This document shows, in pieces, positions 7,697 through 15,308 of a stretch of 64,000 nt of DNA; position 1 is the first letter of the stretch; each line of letters opens with the position of its first letter. Position numbers and translations under genes: made by a program. Source of the stretch: Streptococcus sp. 121 (lineage in GTDB: Bacteria > Bacillota > Bacilli > Lactobacillales > Streptococcaceae); the NCBI RefSeq assembly GCF_016458205.1, contig NZ_JAEMED010000004.1:1-64000 (forward strand), in the 5' to 3' direction. The notes beneath the pieces are model-generated. The model ran no database searches. It was given only the letters and a program-made list of their open reading frames with translations, and was not told the DNA's origin.

Positions 7697-8935
7697 CTAG
7701 AAGATCTCTGTCAACCGGTAGCGAAGGGGTCTGCGGCTGACAACTTGAAGAAAGTTCTTTTCGACTAAAGTCCGCAAGGCTTGTTTTATCGAGCGAACAG
7801 AGATCTTTGGAGCATTTTGACTTACAATTTTAACCAGTTCTCTTTCCTCCATCCCACTATTATCTGACACGAACAGCTTTGCCTGAGCAAGTACAAAAAG
7901 GATGTGTTTTTCTTGTTCCGAATTCTCTTCCAAAGCATGGATTTTCTCACGATAGTCTTCTAATAAATCCCGTTTTTCAGATAGGAGTAGAAGAATATCT
8001 TCTTGTCCTTCTTGAATAAGGGATAAGAGACCTTGAACAAAAAAGGTCGCATCAGCGCGATTCAAATAATCTCCCGTCTGTTGAAAGAGTTTGTAGTAAG
8101 TATTTTTATGCTCATTGATTTTTTGGGAAATCACAAGAGCGGTGAAAGTATCGAAGTTATTAGCGACTGTCTTAGCCATTAGATAGCGACCAAATCGCCC
8201 GTTCCCATCATAAAATGGATGCGTATTTTCAAAGAAAAAATGACCAATACAAACCTTCACTAGAAAGGGAAGTTCTTCATCTCCCAGAAATTGAAGCCAG
8301 GACTCCAACATATTGCATATCCCTTCTTCCGATAAGGGAGGTCGATGGATGACTTTTCCTGTCCGATCATCGCTTATCTGAACACCCCCTTTTCGAAAGA
8401 GCTCCCCATCCAATTGATCTTCTGAGCCCACTTCCCCTTCAAGCAAGAGATCATAAAGAGAGCGAATATCTTTCAAAGTCTGGAGATTAAAAGTCGTTCC
8501 CTCTAAAATCTGCTGGTACATTTTCACCGTTGATAGGTTTTTACGTGTAGATTCAGCGTCTGGAGCCTCTGTCACAATGCGATGAGCCTCTACCAAGTCC
8601 TTCCGCCTTGTCCGAATGCCCTCAATAGCATTTGTGGAGATGATTGATTGATACATTTGCTCACTAAAAAATTGATCATGGGCGACAGCTGGTAAATCCG
8701 CTGCCAAATCCTGAATCTTACCAGAAGCAACTGTAATTTTCTCTATCAACATTAGAATCGTCGGCAAGACCACGACGAACAGGGGATAGCTAGATGTTTG
8801 GAAGTTTTCTCTTTTCATCAATCTTGGGTAAAGTTGGGTAACAATCGTACTATATCCTTCCAAACGTTGCTGATACTCTCTCTCATAAGCATCAAAATTC
8901 CCATAATAGACTTTCTTTAACTCTTTGTAATCCAT
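7697..8935 (-). CDS. Fic-domain protein (class II, N-terminal inhibitory helix)
   Basis: 412 residues. The Fic core motif HPFYDGNGRFGR begins at about residue 239, with catalytic His, the Asp-Gly-Asn-Gly-Arg anion hole and the second Arg intact, so it should transfer AMP (or another nucleotide group) to protein hydroxyls. An N-terminal inhibitory motif of the T-x-x-x-E-G type (TNAIEG, about 101-106) makes it a self-inhibited class II Fic. The C-terminus (about 350-412) looks like a winged helix, suggesting DNA binding. The true start is the ATG at 8935 behind AGGAGGATTTG; a TTG one codon earlier is not needed. It is a single gene directly behind the 51-bp palindrome array. Confidence 0.9.
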   Translation of the reverse strand: MDYKELKKVYYGNFDAYEREYQQRLEGYSTIVTQLYPRLMKRENFQTSSYPLFVVVLPTILMLIEKITVASGKIQDLAADLPAVAHDQFFSEQMYQSIISTNAIEGIRTRRKDLVEAHRIVTEAPDAESTRKNLSTVKMYQQILEGTTFNLQTLKDIRSLYDLLLEGEVGSEDQLDGELFRKGGVQISDDRTGKVIHRPPLSEEGICNMLESWLQFLGDEELPFLVKVCIGHFFFENTHPFYDGNGRFGRYLMAKTVANNFDTFTALVISQKINEHKNTYYKLFQQTGDYLNRADATFFVQGLLSLIQEGQEDILLLLSEKRDLLEDYREKIHALEENSEQEKHILFVLAQAKLFVSDNSGMEERELVKIVSQNAPKISVRSIKQALRTLVEKNFLQVVSRRPLRYRLTEIF

Positions 8936-8986
8936 CAAATCCTCCTCTCTGCTAGATCGACCATTCTGTTACTTAAAAAAATCAAA

Positions 8987-9177
8987 TTTTGTTCAAATAG
9001 AAATGAAGCGTTGGATTCTATTTTGTCATTTTAGCCCTTTTGTCAAAATAGAATCTCATTTTCTATGTCTATTTTAACATTTTGGCGCTTTTGTTCAAAT
9101 AGAAACCATTTCTTGCCGTCTATTTTATCATTTTCTTGATTTTGTAAAAATAGAAGTAAAAGTTAAGATTCTATTTT
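8987..9177. repeat. 51-bp-period palindrome array (operator-like) between fic and fhuC
   Basis: Four left half-sites TTTTGT-N-(C/A)AAATAGAA start at 8987, 9038, 9089 and 9140, exactly 51 bp apart. Four right half-sites TCTATTTT start at 9017, 9068, 9119 and 9170, again exactly 51 bp apart. Taken as palindromes centred between TTCTATTTTGTCA and TGTCAAAATAGAA they give three full 37-38-bp elements (9016-9053, 9067-9104, 9118-9155) and a half-element at each end, separated by 13-14 bp of unrelated sequence. The array covers most of the 374-bp gap 8936-9312. The geometry suggests cooperative binding of a dimeric regulator, possibly the winged-helix end of the Fic protein. Confidence 0.8.
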
Positions 9178-9266
9178 AAAATATTTGGGAATTTTAATGA
9201 AATAATTTTTAATAAGAAATACCTTTCCTTAGAATTGTCTGACAAATCTCCTTTTTCTCCATTTTG

Positions 9267-9275
9267 TGGTATAAT
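9267..9275 (+). promoter_or_regulatory. Extended -10 promoter of the iron-uptake operon
   Basis: TGGTATAAT, a TG-N-TATAAT extended -10, lies 37 bp before the fhuC ATG. No good -35 is present at 17 bp; TTGTCTGACAA (9235-9245) just upstream is a small dyad that could bind an iron regulator, which is unproven. Confidence 0.6.
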
Positions 9276-9312
9276 GAGTTTGTTTGAACGATAGAGAAGG
9301 GAGGGCTAGGCC

Positions 9313-10092
9313 ATGCAAGCCAAGGACATTCAGGTTTCTTATGGAAATCAACTGGTGCTGGATGGGCTGTCTTGTCAGCTAGAATCGGGCAGGGTGACGA
9401 CCATTATCGGGGCCAACGGCAGTGGCAAGTCCACTCTTCTCAAGGCTTTAACGAGGATTCTCCCCTTAGACAAGGGGCAGGTGATTCTGGATGGGCAAGT
9501 CCTTGCTCAGATGAAAACCAAAGAGGTGGCCCGCAAGTTAGCCTTGTTACCGCAGGTACAGTCGGCGGCGGAGGGGATTACCGTTTTTGATTTGGTTTCT
9601 TATGGGCGGTATCCACACTTGTCGGCCTTGGGGCGCTTGGGCTCAGAGGATCGGGAAAAGATTGCCTGGGCAATGGAAGTGACGCGAGTGGTGGACTTTC
9701 AGGACCAGCCGGTGGACGCCTTGTCTGGTGGGCAGCGACAGCGGGTCTGGATTGCCATGGCCTTGGCGCAAGATACGGACTGGATTTTTTTGGATGAGCC
9801 GACGACTTACCTAGATCTCAATCATCAGCTGGAGGTTCTGGAGTTATTGTCAGAGCTGAACCAAAGCCAGGGCAAGACCATCGTGATGGTCTTGCATGAT
9901 CTCAATCTGGCAGCCCGGTTTTCCCATCGTTTGTTGGCCATGAAGGATGGGCACATCGCTTTTGAGGGTTCGGTCTCAGAGGTGATGTCAGCTGAGGTTT
10001 TGCGTTCTATTTTTTCCATAGAGGCGCAAATTGTCCAAGATCCCATCTACGGCAAGCCTGTTTGTCTTAGTTATCAGCTTTTAAAAGAATAG
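9313..10092 (+). CDS. fhuC: Iron(III)-siderophore ABC transporter ATPase
   Basis: 259 residues: Walker A IIGANGSGKST (about 32-42), Q-loop LLPQ, a VSYGRYPH segment typical of FecE/FhuC ATPases, signature LSGGQRQRVWIAMAL, Walker B DWIFLDEPTTYLDL and H-loop VLHDLN. This is the import ATPase of the iron-siderophore/haem/B12 class. GGGAGGG precedes the ATG. First gene of a four-gene operon ATPase, binding protein, permease, permease, the fhuCDBG order seen in other streptococci. The symbol follows operon order; the siderophore actually used is not visible. Confidence 0.88.
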   Translation: MQAKDIQVSYGNQLVLDGLSCQLESGRVTTIIGANGSGKSTLLKALTRILPLDKGQVILDGQVLAQMKTKEVARKLALLPQVQSAAEGITVFDLVSYGRYPHLSALGRLGSEDREKIAWAMEVTRVVDFQDQPVDALSGGQRQRVWIAMALAQDTDWIFLDEPTTYLDLNHQLEVLELLSELNQSQGKTIVMVLHDLNLAARFSHRLLAMKDGHIAFEGSVSEVMSAEVLRSIFSIEAQIVQDPIYGKPVCLSYQLLKE

Positions 10093-10100
10093 GAGAGATT

Positions 10101-11030
10101 ATGAAAAAACTGCTTACTTGGCTCGGTCTCGGCCTGCTACTTGTGACGCTTGCGGCCTGCGCGTCGTCCTCTTCCACATCCAACGCTAAGGAGGAGATTG
10201 TCCTCTCGAGCAAGCCTAAGATTGACGGCTTTGATTACTCGGGGGATATTCCCCAGAATCCTCAGCGGATTGTCAGTCTTTCCTCTAGCTATACCGGTTA
10301 CCTCTACCAGCTCGGCTTTGATCCCGTGTCGGTCACAACTTATGATGCCAAGAATCCCGTCCTCAAGGACCGGGTCAAGGATGCGCAAGTGCTCATGCCA
10401 GTAGACTTGGAAAGCATTGCCAAAGCCAACCCTGATTTGATTGTCGTTGAGTCCAACGACCCTAACCTCAAGGAGCTCCAGAAGATCGCGCCAACCTTGG
10501 CTGTAACCTATGGCAAGAACGACTATCTCCAACTCTTGAATTCCTTTGGTCAAGTTTTTGACAAAGAAAAAGAAGCGGATGAGTGGATCGCCAATTGGAA
10601 AGACCGGACAGCCAAAATCGGCCAAGAACTCCGTAACCAGTTGGGAGAAGATGTGACTGTGACGGTCATGGGCCTCTTTGAAAAAGACATCTACCTCTTC
10701 GGGAATAACTGGGGCCGTGGGGGCGAGGTTGTCTACCAAGCTCTTGGTTTCAAGGCCCCTCAAAAAGTGCAAGAGGAGGTCTTTAAACCTGGCTATCTAG
10801 CGGTCAACCAAGATGCCCTCCCAGAGTATCTAGGGGATATCGTCGTCGTAGCTGCAGAAAATGAAGAAACAGAATCTGCCCTCTACGAAAGCAACCTCTG
10901 GAAATCCCAACCAGCTGTTGAGAAAAATCGGGTCCTCAAAGTTGATGCCAACGCCTTCTACTTCAACGACCCACTCAGTCTAGAATACGAATTAAAAACC
11001 ATCCAAGAAGGATTCCAAAAAATGAACTAG
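10101..11030 (+). CDS. fhuD: Iron-siderophore-binding lipoprotein
   Basis: 309 residues with a lipoprotein signal (LAAC near residue 20) followed by a Ser-rich linker. The two-lobed periplasmic-binding-protein fold of class III (FhuD/FepB/BtuF) is recognisable from PQRIVSLSSSYTGYLYQLG, NPDLIVVESNDPNLKELQKI, and LWKSQPAVEKNRVLKVD near the C-terminus. It sits on the outer membrane leaflet and hands its ligand to the FhuBG permease. Only eight bases separate it from each neighbour. Ligand class (hydroxamate versus catecholate) cannot be told by eye. Confidence 0.85.
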   Translation: MKKLLTWLGLGLLLVTLAACASSSSTSNAKEEIVLSSKPKIDGFDYSGDIPQNPQRIVSLSSSYTGYLYQLGFDPVSVTTYDAKNPVLKDRVKDAQVLMPVDLESIAKANPDLIVVESNDPNLKELQKIAPTLAVTYGKNDYLQLLNSFGQVFDKEKEADEWIANWKDRTAKIGQELRNQLGEDVTVTVMGLFEKDIYLFGNNWGRGGEVVYQALGFKAPQKVQEEVFKPGYLAVNQDALPEYLGDIVVVAAENEETESALYESNLWKSQPAVEKNRVLKVDANAFYFNDPLSLEYELKTIQEGFQKMN

Positions 11031-11038
11031 GAGTTCCT

Positions 11039-12061
11039 ATGAAAGCAACCCTAACAGGGATTCCGCAAAACAAGCCAAGATTTTTTTGGCTTGTTTTTTG
11101 CAGTCTCGCCCTCCTTATCCTCGGTCAAGTCCTGCTTAACCTCAGCTGGGGACAACCTTGGTACGATTTTGAAACTGTCCTGCAGGTCCTCTTGCATCCG
11201 CAGCAGCAGGACCAAAGCAGTTTGATTGTCTGGGATATCCGCCTGCCACGCGCCCTGGCTGCTCTATTAGTGGGAGCCAGTTTAGCCGTTTCCGGCGCCA
11301 TCATGCAGGGTCTGACCCGCAACCCCATCGCTGATCCCGGTCTCCTTGGCATCAATGCTGGGGCAGGACTAGCCTTGGCTGGGGGGTATGCCTTTCTGGG
11401 CGCCCTCCACTATAGCCAGATTCTCCTCCTCTGCCTCTTGGGGGCGGGGATGGCAACCGCTCTCGTCCTAGGTCTTTCCTACCGGCGGGGACGGGGGCTG
11501 GAACCCACCAGTCTCATCTTAGCCGGAGCCATGGTGGCCAGTCTCTTTACGGCTCTGGGGCAGGGGCTCATTCTGGCCTTCAACCTGTCCACAGCCCTTA
11601 TTGGCTGGCTCGCTGGTGGACTAGCCGCAACCAACTGGCAGATGCTGGCCGTCATTGCGCCGCCTATCCTGCTCGGCCTCTTCCTAGCCCACATTCTAGC
11701 CTACCAACTAACGATTTTTAGCTTGAATGAAGAAGTCGCTCAAGGGCTGGGACAAGACACAGCCTGGTTCCGTTTGGTTCTGCTGCTAGTCGTCCTCCTA
11801 CTTTCTGCCGCTGCCGTAGCCTTGGTCGGAAGCCTAGCCCTTGTGGGACTGATTATCCCCCACCTACTCCGCCATTGGGTCGGGCACTCCTATAGCCTAC
11901 TCCTTCCCCTCGCTGCCATGACCGGAGCCAGTTTCCTCCTCCTGTGTGACCTGCTGGCCATCCTGCTTCCTGGCACCCCTCTCAACGCCTTGATCAGCCT
12001 CCTGCTACTTCCGATTTTCTTGATTTTGATGCGAAAAGGACAATTGTATGAACCAACCTAA
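11039..12061 (+). CDS. fhuB: Iron-siderophore ABC transporter permease (FecCD family)
   Basis: 340 residues, about nine to ten membrane helices. Family landmarks are DIRLPRALAALLVGASLAVS, GAIMQGLTRNPIADPGLLGI (about 75-100, the coupling region) and ALVGSLALVGLIIPHLLRHW near residue 260. It forms the heterodimeric channel with the next gene, whose start lies 14 bp inside this one, so translation is coupled. AGGAGTTCCT precedes ATG 11039. Which of the two permeases matches FhuB and which FhuG is assigned by order only. Confidence 0.87.
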   Translation: MKATLTGIPQNKPRFFWLVFCSLALLILGQVLLNLSWGQPWYDFETVLQVLLHPQQQDQSSLIVWDIRLPRALAALLVGASLAVSGAIMQGLTRNPIADPGLLGINAGAGLALAGGYAFLGALHYSQILLLCLLGAGMATALVLGLSYRRGRGLEPTSLILAGAMVASLFTALGQGLILAFNLSTALIGWLAGGLAATNWQMLAVIAPPILLGLFLAHILAYQLTIFSLNEEVAQGLGQDTAWFRLVLLLVVLLLSAAAVALVGSLALVGLIIPHLLRHWVGHSYSLLLPLAAMTGASFLLLCDLLAILLPGTPLNALISLLLLPIFLILMRKGQLYEPT

Positions 12062-13064
12062 GCGGCTGTCCCCAGCCCTAAAAATGCTGATACTGGGCCT
12101 CCTGGTTCTGGTTAGCTCGCTCCTTTCCCTGGCCATGGGGGATGGAGAATGGAGGCTAGCAGACCTGGCAGACCTCCTCCAAGGCCAAGCCTCCAACCAA
12201 ATCCGCTTTATTCTCCAAGAAATTCGTTTGCCACGAATCTTGGTTAGCCTGCTAGCAGGGGCCTCTCTAGGTTTGAGCGGAGTCTTATTACAGACCTTCA
12301 CCCACAATCCTCTAGCGGATTCCTCGACCTTAGGGATGAACGCTGGAGTTGGTCTGGTTCTGACCCTAGCCTTGACGCAGATGGATCTAACCGATCCCTT
12401 CTTGATCCGCTACCTTCCCTTTTTGGCCATCCCAGGCGGACTTGCTACGGTTGCCCTCGCTTCTTTTCTTTCCCACAAAAAAGGAGAGGGGATTCAACCC
12501 ATCAAGCTCATCATCGCGGGCGTAACCCTCTCCACCATCCTCTCTTCGAGCCTGGTCGCCATCACCGGCCGCGTCGATACCCAGAAACTCAACTATGTCG
12601 TCTCCTGGCTGGCTGGCCGGATGACAGGAAATAATTGGGACAGCCTGGCCTTGGCTGCCCCTATTCTCCTGATTCTCTGGATCCTGACCCACACCCAAGT
12701 CCGGCCCCTCAACCTCCTCCAACTCTCGGACCAAACCGCCATTGGGTTAGGACTAGCCCTCAGCCGCCAACGCCGCATCCTCCTCATCCTAGCCAGCACC
12801 CTCGTCGCCTTCAGCCTAACCCTAGCCGGCAACATGACCCTCGTCGGCCTCCTAGCCAGCCACATCACCCGCATCCTCTTCCCAGCCGACCACCGCTGGC
12901 GCCTCCCCGCTGCTCTCCTAACCGGTGCCCTGCTCCTCCTAACCGCCGACACCCTCACCCGCACCTATCTAGTCGGCAGCAACATCCCCACCGGCATCAC
13001 CCTCACCCTCATCGGCAGCCCCTACTTCCTCTACCTTCTACGAAAACAGATGAGAAATAGGTAA
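12048..13064 (+). CDS. fhuG: Iron-siderophore ABC transporter permease (FecCD family)
   Basis: 338 residues with the same fold as the preceding gene: EIRLPRILVSLLAGASLGLS, QTFTHNPLADSSTLGMN, and a C-terminal NMTLVGLLASHITRILFP. Partner subunit of the channel. Its 3' half (about 12660-13000) is unusually C-rich with long runs of CC-containing codons on the coding strand, which also creates a spurious proline-rich frame. The operon closes with a terminator. Confidence 0.87.
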   Translation: MNQPKRLSPALKMLILGLLVLVSSLLSLAMGDGEWRLADLADLLQGQASNQIRFILQEIRLPRILVSLLAGASLGLSGVLLQTFTHNPLADSSTLGMNAGVGLVLTLALTQMDLTDPFLIRYLPFLAIPGGLATVALASFLSHKKGEGIQPIKLIIAGVTLSTILSSSLVAITGRVDTQKLNYVVSWLAGRMTGNNWDSLALAAPILLILWILTHTQVRPLNLLQLSDQTAIGLGLALSRQRRILLILASTLVAFSLTLAGNMTLVGLLASHITRILFPADHRWRLPAALLTGALLLLTADTLTRTYLVGSNIPTGITLTLIGSPYFLYLLRKQMRNR

Positions 13065-13098
13065 AAACACCAGAGTCAACAAGAACTCTGGTGTTTTG
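13063..13098 (+). terminator. Terminator of fhuCDBG
   Basis: AACACCAGAGT (loop) ACTCTGGTGTTTTGTG right after the last stop codon. Confidence 0.8.
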
Positions 13099-13147
13099 TG
13101 TAGGAAGAACGACTTTTAAAACTCACAAAATTCACTCTAAAAGAAGA

Positions 13148-13357
13148 TTAGTCTCCCTCTTCAAATCTCTTCAGCAACTTCTCCTGGTAAGCATCCATCA
13201 ATTCAAGGTTCCCAAATAACTCCTCCGCACTTGGAACCTGATCAAAAGTCCAAAATTGACCATCTTTAAAACGAATACCTGGTGTAGGAGAATCAAAACG
13301 ATACTTTGCTCCATAGCGATCTAAAATTTTACGGATATCTTCTCGTGTTATTTCCAT
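13148..13357 (-). CDS. Small hypothetical protein, tandem paralog 2 (69 aa)
   Basis: 69 residues, paralogous to the gene directly upstream (13408-13617). They share MEITREDIR, RYG, the RFDSP-P-G core, KDG-F-TFDQ-P and a charged C-terminal helix. GGGAGGTATCCT precedes the ATG, and the 5' flank is also similar to that of its twin. Soluble, acidic (ends FEEGD), no known motif. Third gene of the module headed by an ADP-ribosyltransferase-like gene, so an antitoxin or immunity role is the natural guess. Confidence 0.65.
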   Translation of the reverse strand: MEITREDIRKILDRYGAKYRFDSPTPGIRFKDGQFWTFDQVPSAEELFGNLELMDAYQEKLLKRFEEGD

Positions 13358-13407
13358 AGGATACCTCCCAGATTCATTCCAATTACGACCTCCCTATTAA
13401 AAGACAA

Positions 13408-13617
13408 CTATTCCTCCATCTCAAGGGCTAAACGTGTACGACGCTCATGCTCTTCGATTAAGGCGGGGTCACTAAACATCTCACTTGGTAAAGGTAATTG
13501 ATCAAAAGTTAAGAAACGACCATCCTTGTAATGCACACCAGGATTAGGAGAATCAAAACGACATTCCATACCATAGCGACTAAAAACTCTACGAATATCT
13601 TCTCGTGTTATTTCCAT
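13408..13617 (-). CDS. Small hypothetical protein, tandem paralog 1 (69 aa)
   Basis: 69 residues, same length and about half identical to its downstream twin. It begins 15 bp after the stop of the ART-like gene with TTGGAGGTGTCAT as ribosome site, so it is co-transcribed and probably co-translated. Both twins keep EITREDIR at the N-terminus and DG-F-TFDQ-P in the middle while surface residues differ, as expected for duplicated antitoxins or immunity proteins diverging in specificity. I know no named family for it. Confidence 0.65.
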   Translation of the reverse strand: MEITREDIRRVFSRYGMECRFDSPNPGVHYKDGRFLTFDQLPLPSEMFSDPALIEEHERRTRLALEMEE

Positions 13618-13632
13618 ATGACACCTCCAAAA

Positions 13633-14193
13633 TTATGATTCCAGTATCCCAATTCTCGAAAAAGGAATAAGAGACTGATCAAAAATACAAAGTTGATCTG
13701 ATAATTGTGAAAAACCACTAGAACCAATCCTTGTTTTGGTTGAAAGAAAAGTTCTTCTAACAGCCTTGTAACGAGGATTTTTTTCAAAAAATAAATCTAA
13801 CAAGGCACATCGATATCGATAATTATCAAATTGTCTTACATCCAAAGACTCAAAGTCAATCACTTGATTCAAAGATCGGGCAAATAAATCCAGAGTATTC
13901 AAATCAGCCAAGGCATTCAAGTTCAATAATTCATCCCGCGATAAGGTTAATGGAAAGTATAATACCACCGGACTATCGTAGGCATTCCGACACTGATTTC
14001 TAGCCCACCATTCTGCCTGCTTCTCATCATCCACAAAGAAGTAAACGCCATTCCCCAACCAATGATTCGAACGATTTCTGACCCTAAATTGTTGATCCAT
14101 CATGATAGATAGAGCCTTTTTCTCACTCGTTCCATGAAAACAACCAAATATTATTTTCCGTTTCTCATTCAGTCCAACTCTTCTAACACCCAT
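13633..14193 (-). CDS. ADP-ribosyltransferase-like protein (putative toxin)
   Basis: 186 residues, no signal or membrane segment. FHGTSEKKALSIM (H20-G-T) followed by WLGNGVYFF (Y51) and DDEKQAEWWA matches the first two elements of the H-Y-x class of ADP-ribosyltransferase folds (PARP/diphtheria-like). A late strand reading SDQLCIFDQ (Q167) is placed like the third catalytic position. The family would use NAD+ to modify protein or nucleic acid. The gene heads a three-gene module with two small paralogs. The start has AGGAG 12 bases upstream, somewhat far. Assignment by motif only; moderate confidence for the fold, low for the substrate. Confidence 0.6.
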   Translation of the reverse strand: MGVRRVGLNEKRKIIFGCFHGTSEKKALSIMMDQQFRVRNRSNHWLGNGVYFFVDDEKQAEWWARNQCRNAYDSPVVLYFPLTLSRDELLNLNALADLNTLDLFARSLNQVIDFESLDVRQFDNYRYRCALLDLFFEKNPRYKAVRRTFLSTKTRIGSSGFSQLSDQLCIFDQSLIPFSRIGILES

Positions 14194-14237
14194 ACTAGCA
14201 AAAAACTCCTATAAATCCAAACAATAGCATGACATCA

Positions 14238-14271
14238 ATAAAAAATGCTTCGAGTAAAATAGATCGAAGCA
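14238..14271 (-). terminator. Hairpin upstream of the ART-like gene
   Basis: On the minus strand TGCTTCGA-N10-TCGAAGCA is followed by six T residues. It lies 45 bp before the ART-like ATG, after the lipoprotein terminator, so it may be an attenuator in the ART leader or insulate that gene. Confidence 0.55.
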
Positions 14272-14421
14272 CACCTTTACTATCTATTCGGATATAAATT
14301 CAGCATTAACTTCAACATCTCAACAATCTAAGGATTAAGAAGATATTCGGCAATGACAGTTCAGAGAGGATTAAACAAGTTTCAATTTTTGAAAGAGTAG
14401 CCATCCTACACGAAGAAACCC

Positions 14422-14465
14422 AAAAAAGACAAGAGTCCTACCTTCTCGGACATCTTGTCTTTTTT
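14422..14465 (-). terminator. Terminator after DUF6287 lipoprotein
   Basis: AAAAGACAAGATGTCC (loop) ending in CTTGTCTTTTTT on the minus strand, directly after the stop codon at 14468. Confidence 0.75.
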
Positions 14466-14467
14466 CA

Positions 14468-15082
14468 TTACTGAACTTTGGTGAAAGTTCCAGAATAAGT
14501 CTTTGCATATTCATTCACAAGACGGACCGTACCGTCTTCTGTATTCACGGAAAGTCTAGGCAGACCAGAGGTGTGGGCATCATTGGCAAGAACACCTTCA
14601 TAGTAAGTTCCATCAAAAGAGGCAAAGTTATTGTCCAGATATAAATCTCGCGTGAGATGACCACGCGCTTCTTCAGGAATGTGGGAACCCGCAGCCATTT
14701 CTACATGAACATTTCCAGCCCCATCCACAATCAATTGGTTTCCAAACTCATCTACCCATGTACCAGCAATGGTTGAAAAATCTCCTGCCACCAATGTTGT
14801 CCCAGCATCTGCGATTGCAGCTTGGCTGACTGGTGCATCTTCCACATCCGTAGCACCTGCTTCTGCAGCTGAACTAGCAGATACTGTTTTTGAATTCGAA
14901 CCTGCTGCAGAATCTTGTTGAGTGCTAGCTTTAGAAGCCATTGAATTGCTTGAAGTAGACGATTTTGATGCCGAAGACTGAATAGAAGTTGAAGAACTTT
15001 CAACAGATGTCGCATCCTGAGAATTTGAAGAACAACCAGCTAGTAAGAAAGCTGCCATTAAGAAGACTGTATATTTTTTCAT
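14468..15082 (-). CDS. Ser-rich lipoprotein with DUF6287-type C-terminal domain
   Basis: 204 residues. Lipoprotein signal with LLAGC at about 13-17, then about 60 residues of almost pure Ser/Thr/Ala/Gln linker, then a globular C-terminus starting AGDFSTIAGTWVDEFGNQL and ending SGTFTKVQ. That GDFS(T)-(I/L)-GTWV signature also occurs in the lipoprotein at 46027-46524 (GDYSTLVGTWVND), so the window holds two paralogs of this streptococcal surface family. Here it is last in the minus-strand block behind the ComR-type box. Function of the domain is unknown. Confidence 0.75.
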   Translation of the reverse strand: MKKYTVFLMAAFLLAGCSSNSQDATSVESSSTSIQSSASKSSTSSNSMASKASTQQDSAAGSNSKTVSASSAAEAGATDVEDAPVSQAAIADAGTTLVAGDFSTIAGTWVDEFGNQLIVDGAGNVHVEMAAGSHIPEEARGHLTRDLYLDNNFASFDGTYYEGVLANDAHTSGLPRLSVNTEDGTVRLVNEYAKTYSGTFTKVQ

Positions 15083-15147
15083 TTCCTATCCTTTTCTCAA
15101 CTAATTTATAGCGATATAGCGTCTTACGCCTGATCCAGAAATATAGC

Positions 15148-15267
15148 TTAACCAGTTACAATACTAGGTGAACCAATTAAAAACAACCCTAGCAACGCGG
15201 AACATAAACCTACTGAATATTTTCTCAAAGAATATCTTTGTACCATATTTCCTTTAAACATTTTCAT
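15148..15267 (-). CDS. Mini-ORF with a YSIRK-type signal sequence (39 aa)
   Basis: 39 codons from ATG 15267 with GAAGGAGAATT as ribosome site. Residues 12-27 read YSLRKYSVGLCSALLG, the YSIRK-G/S signal motif that directs Gram-positive surface proteins to the division septum, and the frame stops six residues after the hydrophobic core (GSPSIVTG). Either it is the stub of a cell-wall protein gene that lost its body, or a genuine secreted short peptide. It sits between the SDR-like gene and the DUF6287 lipoprotein in the same direction, in what may be one ComR-controlled transcript. Confidence 0.6.
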   Translation of the reverse strand: MKMFKGNMVQRYSLRKYSVGLCSALLGLFLIGSPSIVTG

Positions 15268-15308
15268 AATTCTCCTTCATTTTTTACTTTAATGGGCTAC
15301 ATTTGTTT

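Noticed and set aside
8987-9177. CRISPR array
   Set aside because: Regular period, but repeats are degenerate and AT-rich, spacers only 13-14 bp, and no cas gene is near; an operator array fits better.
10137-10772. 211-codon minus-strand frame
   Set aside because: Antisense shadow of the siderophore-binding lipoprotein; no start signals.
12635-13060. Proline/histidine-rich frame on the plus strand
   Set aside because: Out-of-frame reading of the C-rich 3' half of the second iron permease gene.
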